From: Parelaphostrongylus tenuis
Taxonomy: Eukaryota; Nematoda; Chromadorea; Rhabditida; Metastrongylidae
DNA length: 64,000 nucleotides
Assembly: GCA_019055375.1 (NCBI GenBank)
Contig: JAHQIW010007271.1
Span: 1-64,000, forward strand
Direction of reading: 5' to 3'
Part shown: positions 25,430 through 35,842 of the stretch, piece after piece
Layout: each line of letters begins with the position of its first letter
Numbering within the stretch: the stretch's first letter is position 1
Position numbers and translations under genes: made by a program
The notes under the pieces: model-generated
The model's database searches: none
What the model was told of the DNA's origin: nothing
What the model saw: the letters and a program-made list of their open reading frames with translations, nothing else

Positions 25430-25490
25430 TTGGTACGCCAGGGCTATACACGCGTGTTTCCAGGGTCTCGCGCCCTTCGTCAGTTTTAAA
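25430..25490 (-). ncRNA. Hammerhead-like module (ACACGCGUGU helix III)
   Basis: On the - strand: CUGACGA (25483-25477), AGGG...CCCU helix II, GAAA, CACGCGUG, UA, then UAGCCC. Helix III with its closing pair is the 10-nt palindrome ACACGCGUGU. Its own upstream strand no longer pairs with UAGCCC, but the other arm's GGGCUA does, perfectly. The outer CGUACC strand is kept. Confidence 0.5.
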
Positions 25491-25631
25491 AGCAGTCGAT
25501 GCCATGGATCAATTTTGTTCTACCAGCCGAAATCCATCGACTGAGAAGTGGTGATGGCACGGTGTTATTGTACACTGTGCCGTCACCACCCACATACGCC
25601 TCCCTCCTTGCTACAATGCAGGACTCAATAT

Positions 25632-25696
25632 GGTACGTGGGCTACTGACGACGAAGGCGAGACCTTCGAAACACGCGTTTATAAACCTGGCGTACC
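25632..25696 (+). ncRNA. Hammerhead-like module with extended helix I
   Basis: GGUACG (25632-25637) and CGUACC (25691-25696) form an outer 6-bp helix. Inside it are GGGCUA (25639-25644), CUGACGA (25645-25651), one extra C, a perfect helix II GAAGG-CGAGA-CCUUC (25653-25667), GAAA (25668-25671), and CACGCG with the cleavage triplet GUU. The inner 3' strand has mutated from UAGCCC (seen in the sister arm) to UAUAAA. The outer helix plus internal loop fits a type I hammerhead. Confidence 0.55.
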
Positions 25697-26162
25697 AACC
25701 TCGGTAAGGCTTAAAACATTCTTAAAAATTATATTGGATGTTTATTTCGAGATTTAAAAAAAGTCGATGTCATGTGTCATTATCCTTTTTCTAGCAACCC
25801 TTTTCATATGGCTGATACGGTAATTTGTGCCATCGGTCTTTGCTAGTTGCAGAAAGTCTTGGAGAACCTGTCTTCAGTTTACTATAAAAAGCACCAAAAA
25901 CAGCATCAGTGTAGCCTCTGTGACTTGCTATTACGGCTGCAGCATTTTGAATGTCTGAAATGTTCCATGTGCTGAGCAATGGGCGACCCGTAAAACCGTC
26001 GCTATTGTCTAATACCATCAGATATCATGTTCGATGATTTAACGTCTCATAAAACTCAGCCATTTCTTTCGCTTACATCACCAACTATTGTGTGGAAGAT
26101 GTTGCAAATCACTGCGAAAGGATAGGAGATGAAGTGCGGGATATTCAACAGTCATTGAGGAG

Positions 26163-26632
26163 CCTTATAAGGATGTAACATAATTTGAGCCGTCTAGTCT
26201 AGTGCTAACCAGGCGCCTGTTTCGCCCTACCGGGTCTCATCAGTAGCACTCTCTCTCGGTCAGTCGATCCTCTAATGCTTAATAATCCTCTATATAGGAA
26301 TCGACGTCGAGTAACAAATCAGCCCAAGTCAGATGATGAAATTATCTGGTACTGTGTTAACCCTTAAAAGCCACGAGCTCGACTGCCGGCCACCACAATG
26401 CTAGGTAATTCCATCATCTGATTTGAGGCGACTTATTACTCGGCGTCGATTCCTCTACAGAGGATTATTTAGCCTCGAGGAATCACCTGAACCGAGGGAA
26501 GGTGCTACTGAGAGTCCTGAATAGGACGAAACAGGCGCCTGCATAACACTGGATCTTACGGCTCAAAACATGCTATACCCTTATTAAATTACATCATTTT
26601 AGGCGGGTCTATAGAAAAAAGGGTTGAAAGTA
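26163..26632. mobile_element. GGCGCC foldback element, copy 1
   Basis: Inverted arms meet at an AT-rich centre. Each arm contains the landmarks TAATTTGAGCC-like or GGCTCAAAACATG, TAGTGCTA, the palindrome CAGGCGCCTG, TTTCG, and CTCATCAGTAG, in mirror order. Other copies are at 30829, 31262 (half), 41021 (half) and 51590. The left hammerhead core is on the - strand (26201-26250) and the right on the + strand (26502-26550, with one base lost from its CUGAUGA box). No open frame. Confidence 0.75.
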
Positions 26633-28839
26633 GAGAATGATTCTTGAGGAATGTGTAACATGCAGTCGACTTCATCAAGCATCGTAGAGGTGATCGAACG
26701 CATATTTAGCTTATGCAGTAACTTACATGGTTTTTGATCCTAAACATTTATGATACTAAAAGGATGAAGGATGTAACATTGGTTACAAGGGTAGTCCGAT
26801 CAGACTAAGGAGCAATTGTGTATTGCAGCCCCTAATACTTAGCGCGTCACTGTTCCTCAACATCTCGTCTTTAATCTGTTTAATCCACTAAATCCATGAT
26901 TGGTGTATTCGTTGTTTATTTTTGCGCAACATAAAAGTGAATAATGTCATCACTTTTGTCCGGTCATTTGAGATTTGCCCAAATGGGATTTTGCAACTTT
27001 CGAATTACATTGAACAGAATCATAAATAACAACCTCGTGAGGAGTGAAAACTTGAGATATGGAGATATTCCTACTTTTGAGTCATATAAAAAGATCGAGC
27101 GACTATTAGTTGTGAATTTGCAAAGTTCCGGTTAGTGGTTTGATTAAGTAAAACAAGCTCAAGTTTAATGTAGAACTCTTTTTCCCAACTGAACGGTTTC
27201 CGTTACAGGTGTAATGGAAGACCGAAGACATCTAGGAAGTGTTTGAAGCACAAAATCTTATCTGACTAATCTCATCGCTTTCAAACTGAAAGATGATTTT
27301 GAGCTTTTTCTGGTGGCTTGCCATTTCTAACGGACTCTGGACTAATTTTTTAGCAAAATTAACAATACAAAGTCACCATGAATTGATACATAAAGCGGGG
27401 TCTAGACTGATTTTTTAGAAAAATTAAAGATATAAAGTGACCATAAATAAATACATCAAGCGATTAGACCTCAGGCATGTAAACGTGCTCTCTTGTCATG
27501 AGCTTGTTAATAAAATCTTAAGTAGTCGCGATTGAATCCACTTCCGCTTAACTTGTTCTCACTTTAGTAACAAACAGTTGTTAATAAATCTGATGATGTT
27601 TTGAGATGTTACAAGCTTTTTTTGCTGTCACATCCATGGCCATGATAAGAAAAGCGGTTTCAACATGGACGATGACGGAGTAAGCCGATATGAGGGCGAT
27701 TGCTAATTGTGTTATAGCCGGTATCGGATCTACTTTTTACGGATGACGTGATTAAACAAGTGTATGACACCTGAATATAAGACAGCAGTATGTTAGTCTT
27801 CCGTGGTCACCGTCTGCCGTCGTCTCGCTGGCTGACACCACTATTTTTATGGGCAAGCTCGGCAGGTCGAAACTCGTGTCAATGTCCTCTACCGTTTCGC
27901 TTTGCGGTATACTTCATATCACACGTGTAGAGATTTGATATATAAATAGGCCACCAATTTTTACTCTTCGATCACTTGGATGAATGTGAGAATTGTGATC
28001 ACTTGTTATTAACTAAGTGAGCGTCAAACACACAGCAGAAAAACCACTAACCCGATAGTCAGAGTTCCTAACTTCTTGAAATTATACGAAGAGTTGACGC
28101 TCAAAGACTTTCAAAGTGAGCATGGCCCACTGGGCAATTCTAGCGCTCGAAAGCAAAGAACGGAAGACTTACTGGGGCCCATCCGAGTTGTCCGACAACC
28201 AACGAGATGACAAATGACGCAAATGATGCACGTACTAGTGACAACTTGTTGTTTGTCTGAGTTCCAAGTGTATTCTGATGGTTCACAGCTTAGCAGCAAA
28301 GCCGTGTGTGTTTCCCGATGATTCGGAACTTTATAGCAAAACCGGATAGTTTCCGAATTTCATGAAAAGCCGCAGTCATATGTTTTTTGAGCCATATCTG
28401 ATATCCGAAACATGCCTTCCATAAACCCTACTTTCTTATCTCATCTTAATTAATTGCTATATCTTTTCTGCGGATCTCTCAGCTGCAGCACAATGTCCTT
28501 CATTAATATTACTATGATCACTAATATTAATATCATTGTTATTATCATTATTGTTATCAATGCCACCACTTTTTACTACTATTACTATTGATCAAGTAAA
28601 TTTATCCCCGCCATCGTAAGAATTCCACAATCGTTTTTGGCCAAACGAGAAATTTTAGCCAATGGTTGAATTATACGCCGCAGGTGGATCCTGAACTTGC
28701 TAAATGCTCGACTTCTGAAAGAAAAGTCAACATCATTGTTACTTTAAGTTACTTCAATGAGAATGAATCCCTCTGCTGTATATCGTAGCAGAAGCAATAA
28801 AGAAATAATTGTCACTATTAGATGTTAAGTAGAGCGCAT
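26633..28839. other. No recognised gene; one small tandem repeat
   Basis: No gene seen. The stretch 27339-27466 is a diverged two-copy tandem repeat of about 65 bp (CTGGACTAATTTTTTAGCAA versus CTAGACTGATTTTTTAGAAA). Around 28505-28560 there is an ATT/ATC-rich low-complexity patch. Confidence 0.5.
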
Positions 28840-29130
28840 GTGAGGCAGTGGTTACAGGTGCTTTGCCTTGTACGAGAGGTCAATGGTTCGATCTCGCGCT
28901 TTCGACTCACAAAGTCAGCCAAACCTGCGCGGTCGGTAAGTTGGTACCAGGCTGGTCTCAGACTTGTCTAGGAGGATAAGCAGCACTGACTCGGAAGGCC
29001 ACTGCGAGTCATTGTAAAGGCCAGATTTGCATTCAGTCACATCAAAACGAAGTTGAAAATTGAGTACGAATGCATGGCGCACCCCTCAAAGATTGATCAA
29101 CGCCAAGAGTTCATTCTTTATTCCTTTATA
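28840..29130 (+). repeat. SINE-B, complete copy
   Basis: tRNA-like head (GGCAGTGGTTACAGGTGC, the A-box region; ATGGTTCGATCTC, the B box) followed by the shared body: GGTCGGTAAGTTGGTACCAG, GGATAAGCAGCACTGACT, GGCCACTGCGAGTCATTG, GCATTCAGTCAC and the end CAACGCCAAGAGTTCA. About 290 bp, same order as 30157, 42972 and 50408. It ends about 160 bp before the 3' splice site of the + strand collagen gene, so it forms part of that gene's upstream region. Confidence 0.8.
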
Positions 29131-29282
29131 GTAGATTTTAAGTCACTCACTGATTTGAAAATTGAGATTTCTGTATCGTTTTTATAGATTACGTGAAATT
29201 CCCCAATCCTCTCGCTTAATTAATAGGCGGATTTGACAGTGTAATGAGAGGATTTTTTGCCCCAAGTAACTTTGTATTTTCG

Positions 29283-29294
29283 GCGTTATTTCAG
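29283..29294 (+). promoter_or_regulatory. Spliced-leader-type trans-splice acceptor
   Basis: GCGTTATTTCAG ends 13 bases before the collagen start codon at 29308. There is no matching 5' splice site close upstream, and a TTTCAG so close to an ATG is how nematode mRNAs commonly receive a spliced leader. Inference from position and consensus only. Confidence 0.55.
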
Positions 29295-29307
29295 CAATCA
29301 GCTTGAA

Positions 29308-32089
29308 ATGCGTAAAGCATCTTTCGTCGTGTGGACGACGCTCGTAGCCGGAGCAATGTCGCTGCTGGGAACTGCATACCTGTTGTTTAATCTCTATTAC
29401 GAAATGACTTTTCTTCGGGACGAAGTAATTGAGGTTGTGGGAAGTTTTAAGGTAGACTTTGGAGCCAGTTTTGATTTCATAGGTTTTCTCCTCCGATAAC
29501 TCTTTGTGTGAATCCTTTTCCTTCACACAAGATTTAGGTTGAGACTGATTCATCATGGATGGATCTGATGGATATACAGCTATTTCATACTCCTCCATCA
29601 AAACGTCCACATAATCCTCTTTTGAGAAGAGAGAAAAGGTGAGCTTAGATTTACCATTTCTTCTACATCGGAGCTCTGCTGAACATTCCAGTCATGAACA
29701 GAAATAATTGTGCCGTAAAACATAGATCTACTGACCTAGGTTAGAAACAAATAGCGTCCTCTCATATAGCATAAAACATGCAACATAATATTGGCTGTTA
29801 GCTCACTCTTAACTTACGCAGACTTGATTTCATAAGAACTCCAAATCTCTGCGGACTTCCACAAGCACGAAATTTGATTCAGATTCTCTGATTTGCCTGA
29901 ATGGTGCCAGTGCGACTTTCTACCACTGTGTGCCATTGGCCCACCAGGGCTACCTGGAGCACCCGGATTACCGGGAGGTTAGTGGTTCTCGTGCTTACAA
30001 GTAAGAAGAGTATACTAGTAAAAATTTCAAATATGTAGAGATAATCAAAGAATGGAATTGAGGTAACGAAGAAACGCAAACCTTATGCTAGGAAAAGCTG
30101 TCACTTAGAGTTGGGTGTATTTCAAATTAAGATGTAGTATACCAACAAAAGAGCAAGTGGGGCGCAGTGGTTAGAGTTACTTTGCCACACGTAGTAAATT
30201 AGTCGATGGTCAGTGGGTCGATCCCAAACTCAGTGCTTACCAAGCCTTCCATTCTTCCGGAGCTGGTAATCTGATACCAGATTTGTTTGAAACGATAACA
30301 ACACTGAGTTGATACGTCGGTAGGCCACCACAAGTGGTTGTAACGGTCAAGACCCTAGGCATGATTGCCTTGCACAATGCTAAATGAAGACGATTACATG
30401 ACGCACCCCTCAGGGATTGATCAAATCGAGAGCTTCATCCTTCTCATACTCTAAACAAACGATGAAATGTAACAGCAATAGCACTGAAATATCATCAGAA
30501 CTTGAGATCTGAAATGGCTCTAAATTCGATTACTTTTTCTAGGGACTCACTAGACTTCACTATCGAGATCCTTTCTCTACTCGTTCTCTCAAACCTGTTT
30601 CCTGACAGGCACCGATTATGGTTGAAACAAGGTCGATAGAAAGGCACAGAAAGCTGCATTGGTGTAGTGGAAAACTTAGTAAACCACGGAAAGATAAATA
30701 ATGAGTTCGGAGGCAGCTCAGATCCCAAGTTCTATTCGTATCTCAGCGCTCTTTCAGTTATCTTGAACCGTACTCTGCCATTAAGGAGACTTAAGCAGAA
30801 AAAGAATTCAAAACCCTGCCTTCGACCCACTTTTTTGTAGACCCGCTCAAAACGACATAATCTGATAAGGTACCAACATGTTTTGAGCCGTTAGGTCTAG
30901 TGCTATACAGGCGCCTATTTCGTTTGATTGGGGCTCATCAGTAGCATCCCCTCCCCCTCCCCCCTCGGTTCAGCCGATCCCTGAGGCTAAATAATCCTCT
31001 GTAGAAGAATCCACGCCGAGTAAGAAATCACTCCAAGTCAGATGATGGAACGTCGATGGATTTCAGCGTCGGTTACTTCATAGAGGATTATTAAGCCTCA
31101 CGGATCGGCTGAACCGAGGAAGGTTGCTACTGATCAGACACAATAGACGATACACGTATATGCAGAGCACTGGACCTAACGGCTCAAAACATGTTATATC
31201 CTTATCAAACTACACCGTTTTGAGCGGGTTTATTTAAAAAAAACAGTCGAAAGTAGAGGTATGATTTATTGTAGAAGCCACAAGTTTGACTGCCGGCCAC
31301 CACAATGTCAAGTAATTCCATCATGTGACTTGGGGCGATTTATTACTCGGCGTCGTTTCCTTCATGTAGGATTATTTAGCCTCAAGAGATTGGCTGGGCT
31401 TAGTGAGGGCGCTAATGATGAGTCCCAATAGGACGAAACAGGCGCCTTTATAGATCTAGACCTAGCGACTCAAAGCATGTTATATCCTTATCAAATCAAA
31501 AACTATGTAGCAAACGTTTTTCATATTGCTTCAGCATTTCAGAACCTGGTATACCTGGCCCGCCTGGGTTGGACAGCGCAGTCGAGATTGAGATGGTGAC
31601 ACCGTGCATGATCACAATAGATTGTATCAGATGTCCACCAGGACCACCTGGGCCACCTGGCCCTGACGGAATTCCTGGACCGCGAGGTACTACAGGCATT
31701 CCCGGAGCACCAGCTTTGCCGTATGATCTAGGTCGTGCACCTCCCGGACCTCCTGGGCCTCCTGGAGATCCAGGTATGGAAGGACAACCGGGAATTCCAG
31801 GACCCCCAGGCTTTCCCGGTAAAGACTCCATCAGCTATTTCAAACAGCGCGGCACACCTGGCCTTCCTGGTCTTTCAGGGGATCCAGGAAACAAGGAGCT
31901 CCTGGTGCACAAGGCTTGCCTGGTCCAGCAGGGCCACCTGGTCCAGAAGGACTACCGGGTATGGATGGACTAGTCGGCGAACCTGGAGAAGATGGCGCTG
32001 CTGGACGGCCAGGTGTTCCAGGAAGAGACGCTGAATACTGTCCTTGCCCTCTACGTACTACATTTATTCAACTTAGAAAGGCGCACTGA
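29308..32089 (+). CDS. Cuticle collagen, + strand copy (4 exons)
   Basis: A nematode cuticle collagen of about 295 residues, secreted by the epidermis and cross-linked into the exoskeleton. Exons: 29308-29451, 29538-29638, 29883-29977, 31543-32089, with GT-AG introns and consistent phases. Exon 1 gives a signal-anchor segment ([20 protein letters not shown]) typical of the Col_cuticle_N domain. Exon 2 has the conserved VETDSSW and ends RREKR, a furin-type cleavage site. Exon 3 has CQCDFLPLC then Gly-X-Y repeats. Exon 4 has the [11 protein letters not shown] knot, Gly-X-Y blocks and the C-terminal EYCPCP. One base is missing near 31893-31896 (a GNK triplet is broken); the Gly-X-Y frame resumes perfectly after it, so this is probably a sequencing error. 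Intron 3 (1565 bp) is filled with repeats. I cannot assign an orthologue symbol. Confidence 0.93.
30157..30450 (+). repeat. SINE-B inside collagen intron 3
   Basis: GGGGCGCAGTGGTTAGAG head, GTGGGTCGATCCC B box, then the body ending GCACCCCTCAGGGATTGATC and CGAGAGCTTCATCCTT. Same family as 28840 and 50408, in the sense orientation of the collagen gene. Confidence 0.75.
30829..31258. mobile_element. GGCGCC foldback element, copy 2 (collagen intron)
   Basis: Both tips read GTAGACCCGCTCAAAACG or its reverse. The left arm has a well-kept hammerhead core on the - strand; the right arm (31125-31175, + strand) is ruined (CUGAUCA, GAUA). It lies wholly within intron 3 of the + strand collagen. Confidence 0.75.
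30900..30948 (-). ncRNA. Hammerhead-like module, antisense in collagen intron
   Basis: On the - strand: UGCUA, CUGAUGA (30941-30935), helix II weakened to little beyond its G-C closing pair, GAAA, UAGGCGCCUG, cleavage triplet GUA, then UAGCA pairing with UGCUA for 5 bp. All core bases are present. It is antisense to the collagen transcript. Confidence 0.6.
31262..31497 (+). mobile_element. GGCGCC foldback element, right half only
   Basis: Begins in the centre region (GACTGCCGGCCACCACAATG, as in copy 1) and runs through the right arm to ATGTTATATCCTTATCAAAT. It ends only about 45 bases before collagen exon 4. Its hammerhead module (31408-31458) is in the sense of the collagen transcript. Helix II (GUCC/GGAC) is perfect, but the first base of the CUGAUGA box is A instead of C (31415), a position required for catalysis. 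Confidence 0.7.
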
Positions 32090-32157
32090 TGCTAGTGTTT
32101 TGTCTATAGTCCATTGTTATATTTACTGCACTATTCAAGTAAATGGTTGATTCTGAT

Positions 32158-32163
32158 AATAAA
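32158..32163 (+). terminator. Polyadenylation signal of + strand collagen
   Basis: AATAAA, 69 bases after the stop codon and followed by a T-rich stretch (TTGTTCATTTTTTTCC), a normal spacing for a short nematode 3' UTR. Confidence 0.6.
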
Positions 32164-32169
32164 TCTTGT

Positions 32170-33435
32170 TCATTTTTTTCCTAAGTAATGCATACTCCAC
32201 TACACTTCCTCAGAAGCCTGTAGACGGAAAGATATTGGCGTACATAATGAAATGTGAAAGACAAACCTTTTAGTTGTATCTTCTGTGCTGGAAACTGATT
32301 TCAGTCCTAAAAATGAGAACACTGTTGTTATAGATTTTCGACACGACAGAATCTTTTAGTAGGGTCTCTGTTTCGTTAGCAAGATGATGTTCTCACAGAC
32401 AGTGAAGAAGCTGAAATATGAGCAAAACTTAGAACCTCAGATGGGCTGCCAACCCGCGACTGCACTTTTTGCGAACCTGCGCGCTATCCACTGTACCAAC
32501 AGTGACCTCTGTTTATCTTTCAGCTAAATTTTTACTCTGTAGGTGCTACGAGCGCTCTCCTACCCTTTTCATAGCATAAACACTGCTTCGCCTTTGAATC
32601 ACGGCGGACATGCACCAAGCGCTTGCGTCGTGCCCCAGGAGACAGACGTGGCGATATCTACATGGTGTTCAAGATAAGCTATTGTTGGATTCTTCTTAAA
32701 AAGCATTAGTTTGTTGAAATTAGCTTTATTCAAAAGTGGATGACGTTTTGGCGGTTTCTTCCGCTTTACTCATAAAGGTCAAAGCGACACGTAGACAACT
32801 TATCAAGAACATTCACTGGTAAAGAAAAAACTCGACATCTACGTTTTGATTGGGTGGAAAGCAGAACTCTCAAAAGTTCATTGTTTGATTCTAAGTAGGT
32901 CATCATCTTGCTGATGGATACCGTCCGCACATAGTTTGCTCAAGTGACAAATGTATCTGTCACAGGTCAATATGTCAATTAGAAGTAAATTAGGTCGAGG
33001 AAAAGTTCCTTAGTACCTGCTCAAAATTCAAAGTTTTTTCATAAATCCAGTGAACACAAAATTAATCAGATTTTAAAATGAAAACCTCAATTATCCACAA
33101 TTTCCGACCAACGATCTGCAAGTTTCCGAATTTTCTCGAAATCGCAATTCCTTGGACTTTGAATAAAAAACTCCTGACATGTCTTTCTAACTTGAAGAAA
33201 AATCTCACATCGACGTCCACGCAGGAAATGTTCTCTATTGAGCGGAAACGATACCATAACCTGACGGCGCAGCGTCTGAAATGAAAGCTGGGTGAGGAGA
33301 CTTCAACTTTCTCCAGTTCATCAAAATTTTCTTTAGTCTTTGCGGTGTGAGGTTTGCATTGCCTTACTGAAACGGCGCGCGCTTTCAACGATTCAGTGTC
33401 GGATACTTTCCTTCAGCGCTAACTAATGTTGCCGT
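32170..33435. other. No recognised gene
   Basis: Overlapping open frames on both strands near 33062-33388 have no splice context or family features. Nothing else identified. Confidence 0.4.
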
Positions 33436-33439
33436 GGGA

Positions 33440-34330
33440 GTTGCTTATGGAAATATCTCTGGAATACCCCCATGATTTTACAATAACCGATACTGTGTGG
33501 TACTGTATGAGATGAGCATGAAAATTTAAATATTTCACGGGCGTTAAGGAACTTTTCTTCAACGTAGTCTTTGACGAGGTCATCTGTGACCACAAGGCAT
33601 TCCTCCCTGGAAATTCATTTTTTGTAGTAAATCCTAGAACAGGCTCTCTATCAACCTCGGCATTCATTAGTATTCCACAGATTCTTCTTTGTAAGCTAAA
33701 CACGATGCTGTCATGATAAATTCACCGATAAGCTGAAATTTCGACGGTTTCGCCTTTTTCGGAGCCTGGAATTATTAATCTTGATCGCATTAAGCACAAA
33801 AAAACTTTCCAAAAATTCAGCGTTTCTAAAATTGTCCGTTATTTTATCCAAGTGGAGACCAATCGCGCAGAGATTACATGGACTAATAGTACATATTACT
33901 CTTCCAACATCATGATAATACAGCCCACTGATGCACTGACCTTAAGCGGCTGGTCTTCAATTAATAATTAATAGACCCAAATATCAAAAACGGCTCTGAC
34001 GAAGCGACCGCGAAGGCAGCCACCTCGAATATTGTGTATTCAAGCTGCATTACTAACTGTATTGTTGTATGCTTCGCTAATATTCAATAAATAATATCAA
34101 TAATACCTCGGAACGGCTAAACAGAAGAAACTAATCATGATAATAGTATTATATAATTTGTTATGTGTGACTACGAGACATTACTTCCCTCGGCTCATGT
34201 TGGAATTATTGCGTTTATTCAAAATTCTTGCGCGCTGAGTTTTGTGATCCCTCATGAGGATGGTGACTTTTGATTCGAAACCGACCCCGAAATCGTAATG
34301 AAACAAACTCGCATTTAGCTTACAAAGAAA
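33440..34330. mobile_element. Decayed Penelope-like element
   Basis: Several blocks match the 14640-15637 element and its relative at 13620: GAGGCATTCCTCCCTG (33598), AACCTCGGCATTCATTAGTA, the module TTTCGCCTTTTTCGGAGCCTGG (33748, a ruined hammerhead core on the - strand), ATCCAAGTGGAGACCA, GCGGCTGGTCTTCAATTAAT, a TTCAATAAAT end, and AGGATGGTGACTTTTGATTC (the GVDFGFEVTI region). It is scrambled and frameshifted. Confidence 0.5.
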
Positions 34331-35458
34331 ATTTGTTCACTTCCTGATTTCTGAGAATTCACGGTGCTACGAGGTCTTGTGGTCTGCATGCTTTATTTTT
34401 CTCTATACCATCCCCAACAGCTCACATTTCTTGAGCACTGTGAACTTCTATTTACTGGTGTTGCCGAGCTAAAAGATTGATCTCGTACATCTTTTTCATT
34501 CCTACACGCGCATTTGTTGGTGAATGATACATGTTTTTACTAATAAACATGTGTACTCGAAGACTTTGAAGGAAAGAAAATTTCTTTATAGAATCTTCGC
34601 GTAATCAGTTACTGAAAGTCTTATGTTATGCCCTCCGATGTTTCTCCCCTCATCATGTCATCTTCCATGCTCACAGGACGCATTAGGCGTAGGTTGGAAA
34701 TTTTTAATTTTTTCCTAAATTTGGAAATAATACAGTTAAGATACACTTTCTGTCATCACCTTTAACTACCTCATGAGCTACAGAGTCAAGAAGGACTTTT
34801 TGCTTCAACTAGAATTCTATCTCGACAACAGCAATTACTAACATTTTCACTCATAAATAGCTCATAAATGAACCACTAATGATTGGTTTTAGAGCAAGCC
34901 TCCTGAGCTATACTTACATTAGTGCGGAGCTGTATCCGTTCAGAGTACTAATGTCAGCGAGTCATGTACTCTACACTCACATCATAAAATATTGAATTAT
35001 AGATCTTGATACACGACTTTTCTGCACCAAAAAAGCGCCATCGACTTCCGCGGAGAGATGTTTTATGTTTACGCGCTGCCACACTTCTCTTGCGGTAATC
35101 TAATTATGAAGAGAGAGAGATCTAACAGCATCAGTAGGAGTGAGGAATGCAATTCTAAACAAAGTGTATCAGAGAAGTGCTGATCAAATTTGAATATTTT
35201 GGATTCGATAGAAGTGCAAGAGTGAGCTTCGTCCATTCACGGTTTACATACTCTCACTGTACAACTTGAAAACTCAAATATTCATTGTACCTAGGCAGAA
35301 GGAACCTGGCATCACACGTAATTACACTTCGTATAGCAGTCAAGTTTATTCATCTCCGAAACCAGTGAGATTGAACAAAAGCTCATGATAAAAGAGCGAT
35401 TGGAAAAAAAGGGAAGTAATCAAACAATGTCCGTTATGTTCTTTGCTGATTGAGCCTG
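34331..35458. other. No recognised gene
   Basis: Nothing identified beyond simple AT-rich sequence and a GAGAGAGA patch near 35110. Confidence 0.4.
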
Positions 35459-35842
35459 TAGCACGAGGTTGTCAATAAACCGTTTTTATTCAACTAACGA
35501 CGCGCTTCATCTTCTTCAGGTCAATAATTTGATCCAATCGTCCACTACCGTTTATACTAACTACGGATCCGCGCCTTCGTTTCGTTCGAGGCGAACCTTC
35601 ATCGCCGGTGGAGCACCGCTCGATTGAAGAATCTCACACAGAGAGCACCTCACATACGTGATGAAGTCATGAAGGATGAATCAAAACAGAAGACTAATCA
35701 GCATACGCTTCACGAAAGCGAAGCTCTGCAACGAGGACGAATGACAATGAATGATCGCTCAGATCATCGAATCTGAAGAAAATGAAGCGAGTCAAACTGA
35801 CAACCAAAAAGAAAAACTGTTTGTTGATAGCCTCGTGCTACA
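35459..35842. mobile_element. 384-bp inverted-repeat element
   Basis: Tips are inverted: GTAGCACGAGGTTGTCAATA at left and TGTTGATAGCCTCGTGCTAC at right, with further pairing of CGCTTCATCTTCTTCAG to CTGAAGAAAATGAAGCG. The outward-facing CTGAAGAAxATGAAGCG strings lie where the Penelope-like arms carry their CTGAAGAAGGCGAA module, so this may be a distant, decayed relative. There is no open frame and no obvious target duplication. Confidence 0.55.

Larger units (their letters stand above)
25401..25725. mobile_element. Short inverted-repeat element with two hammerhead-like ends
   Basis: The termini are inverted copies: TTAAGAATGTT at both tips, then CCTTACCCGAGGTTGGTACGCC on the left and its reverse on the right (about 80 bp per arm). 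Each arm ends internally in a hammerhead-like module, left on the - strand and right on the + strand. The roughly 150-bp middle has no open frame. Architecture matches the Penelope-like and GGCGCC-family elements although the sequence differs. Confidence 0.7.

Noticed and set aside
29182..29610. A 142-residue - strand protein across the + strand collagen
   Set aside because: It is antisense to collagen exons 1-2. The sense strand gives the conserved VETDSSW exon with proper splice sites, and the antisense similarity to the other collagen locus follows from that.
30495..31262. Hairpin-rich DNA as a CRISPR or satellite array
   Set aside because: The repeats are two inverted arms of one foldback element, not regularly spaced direct repeats.
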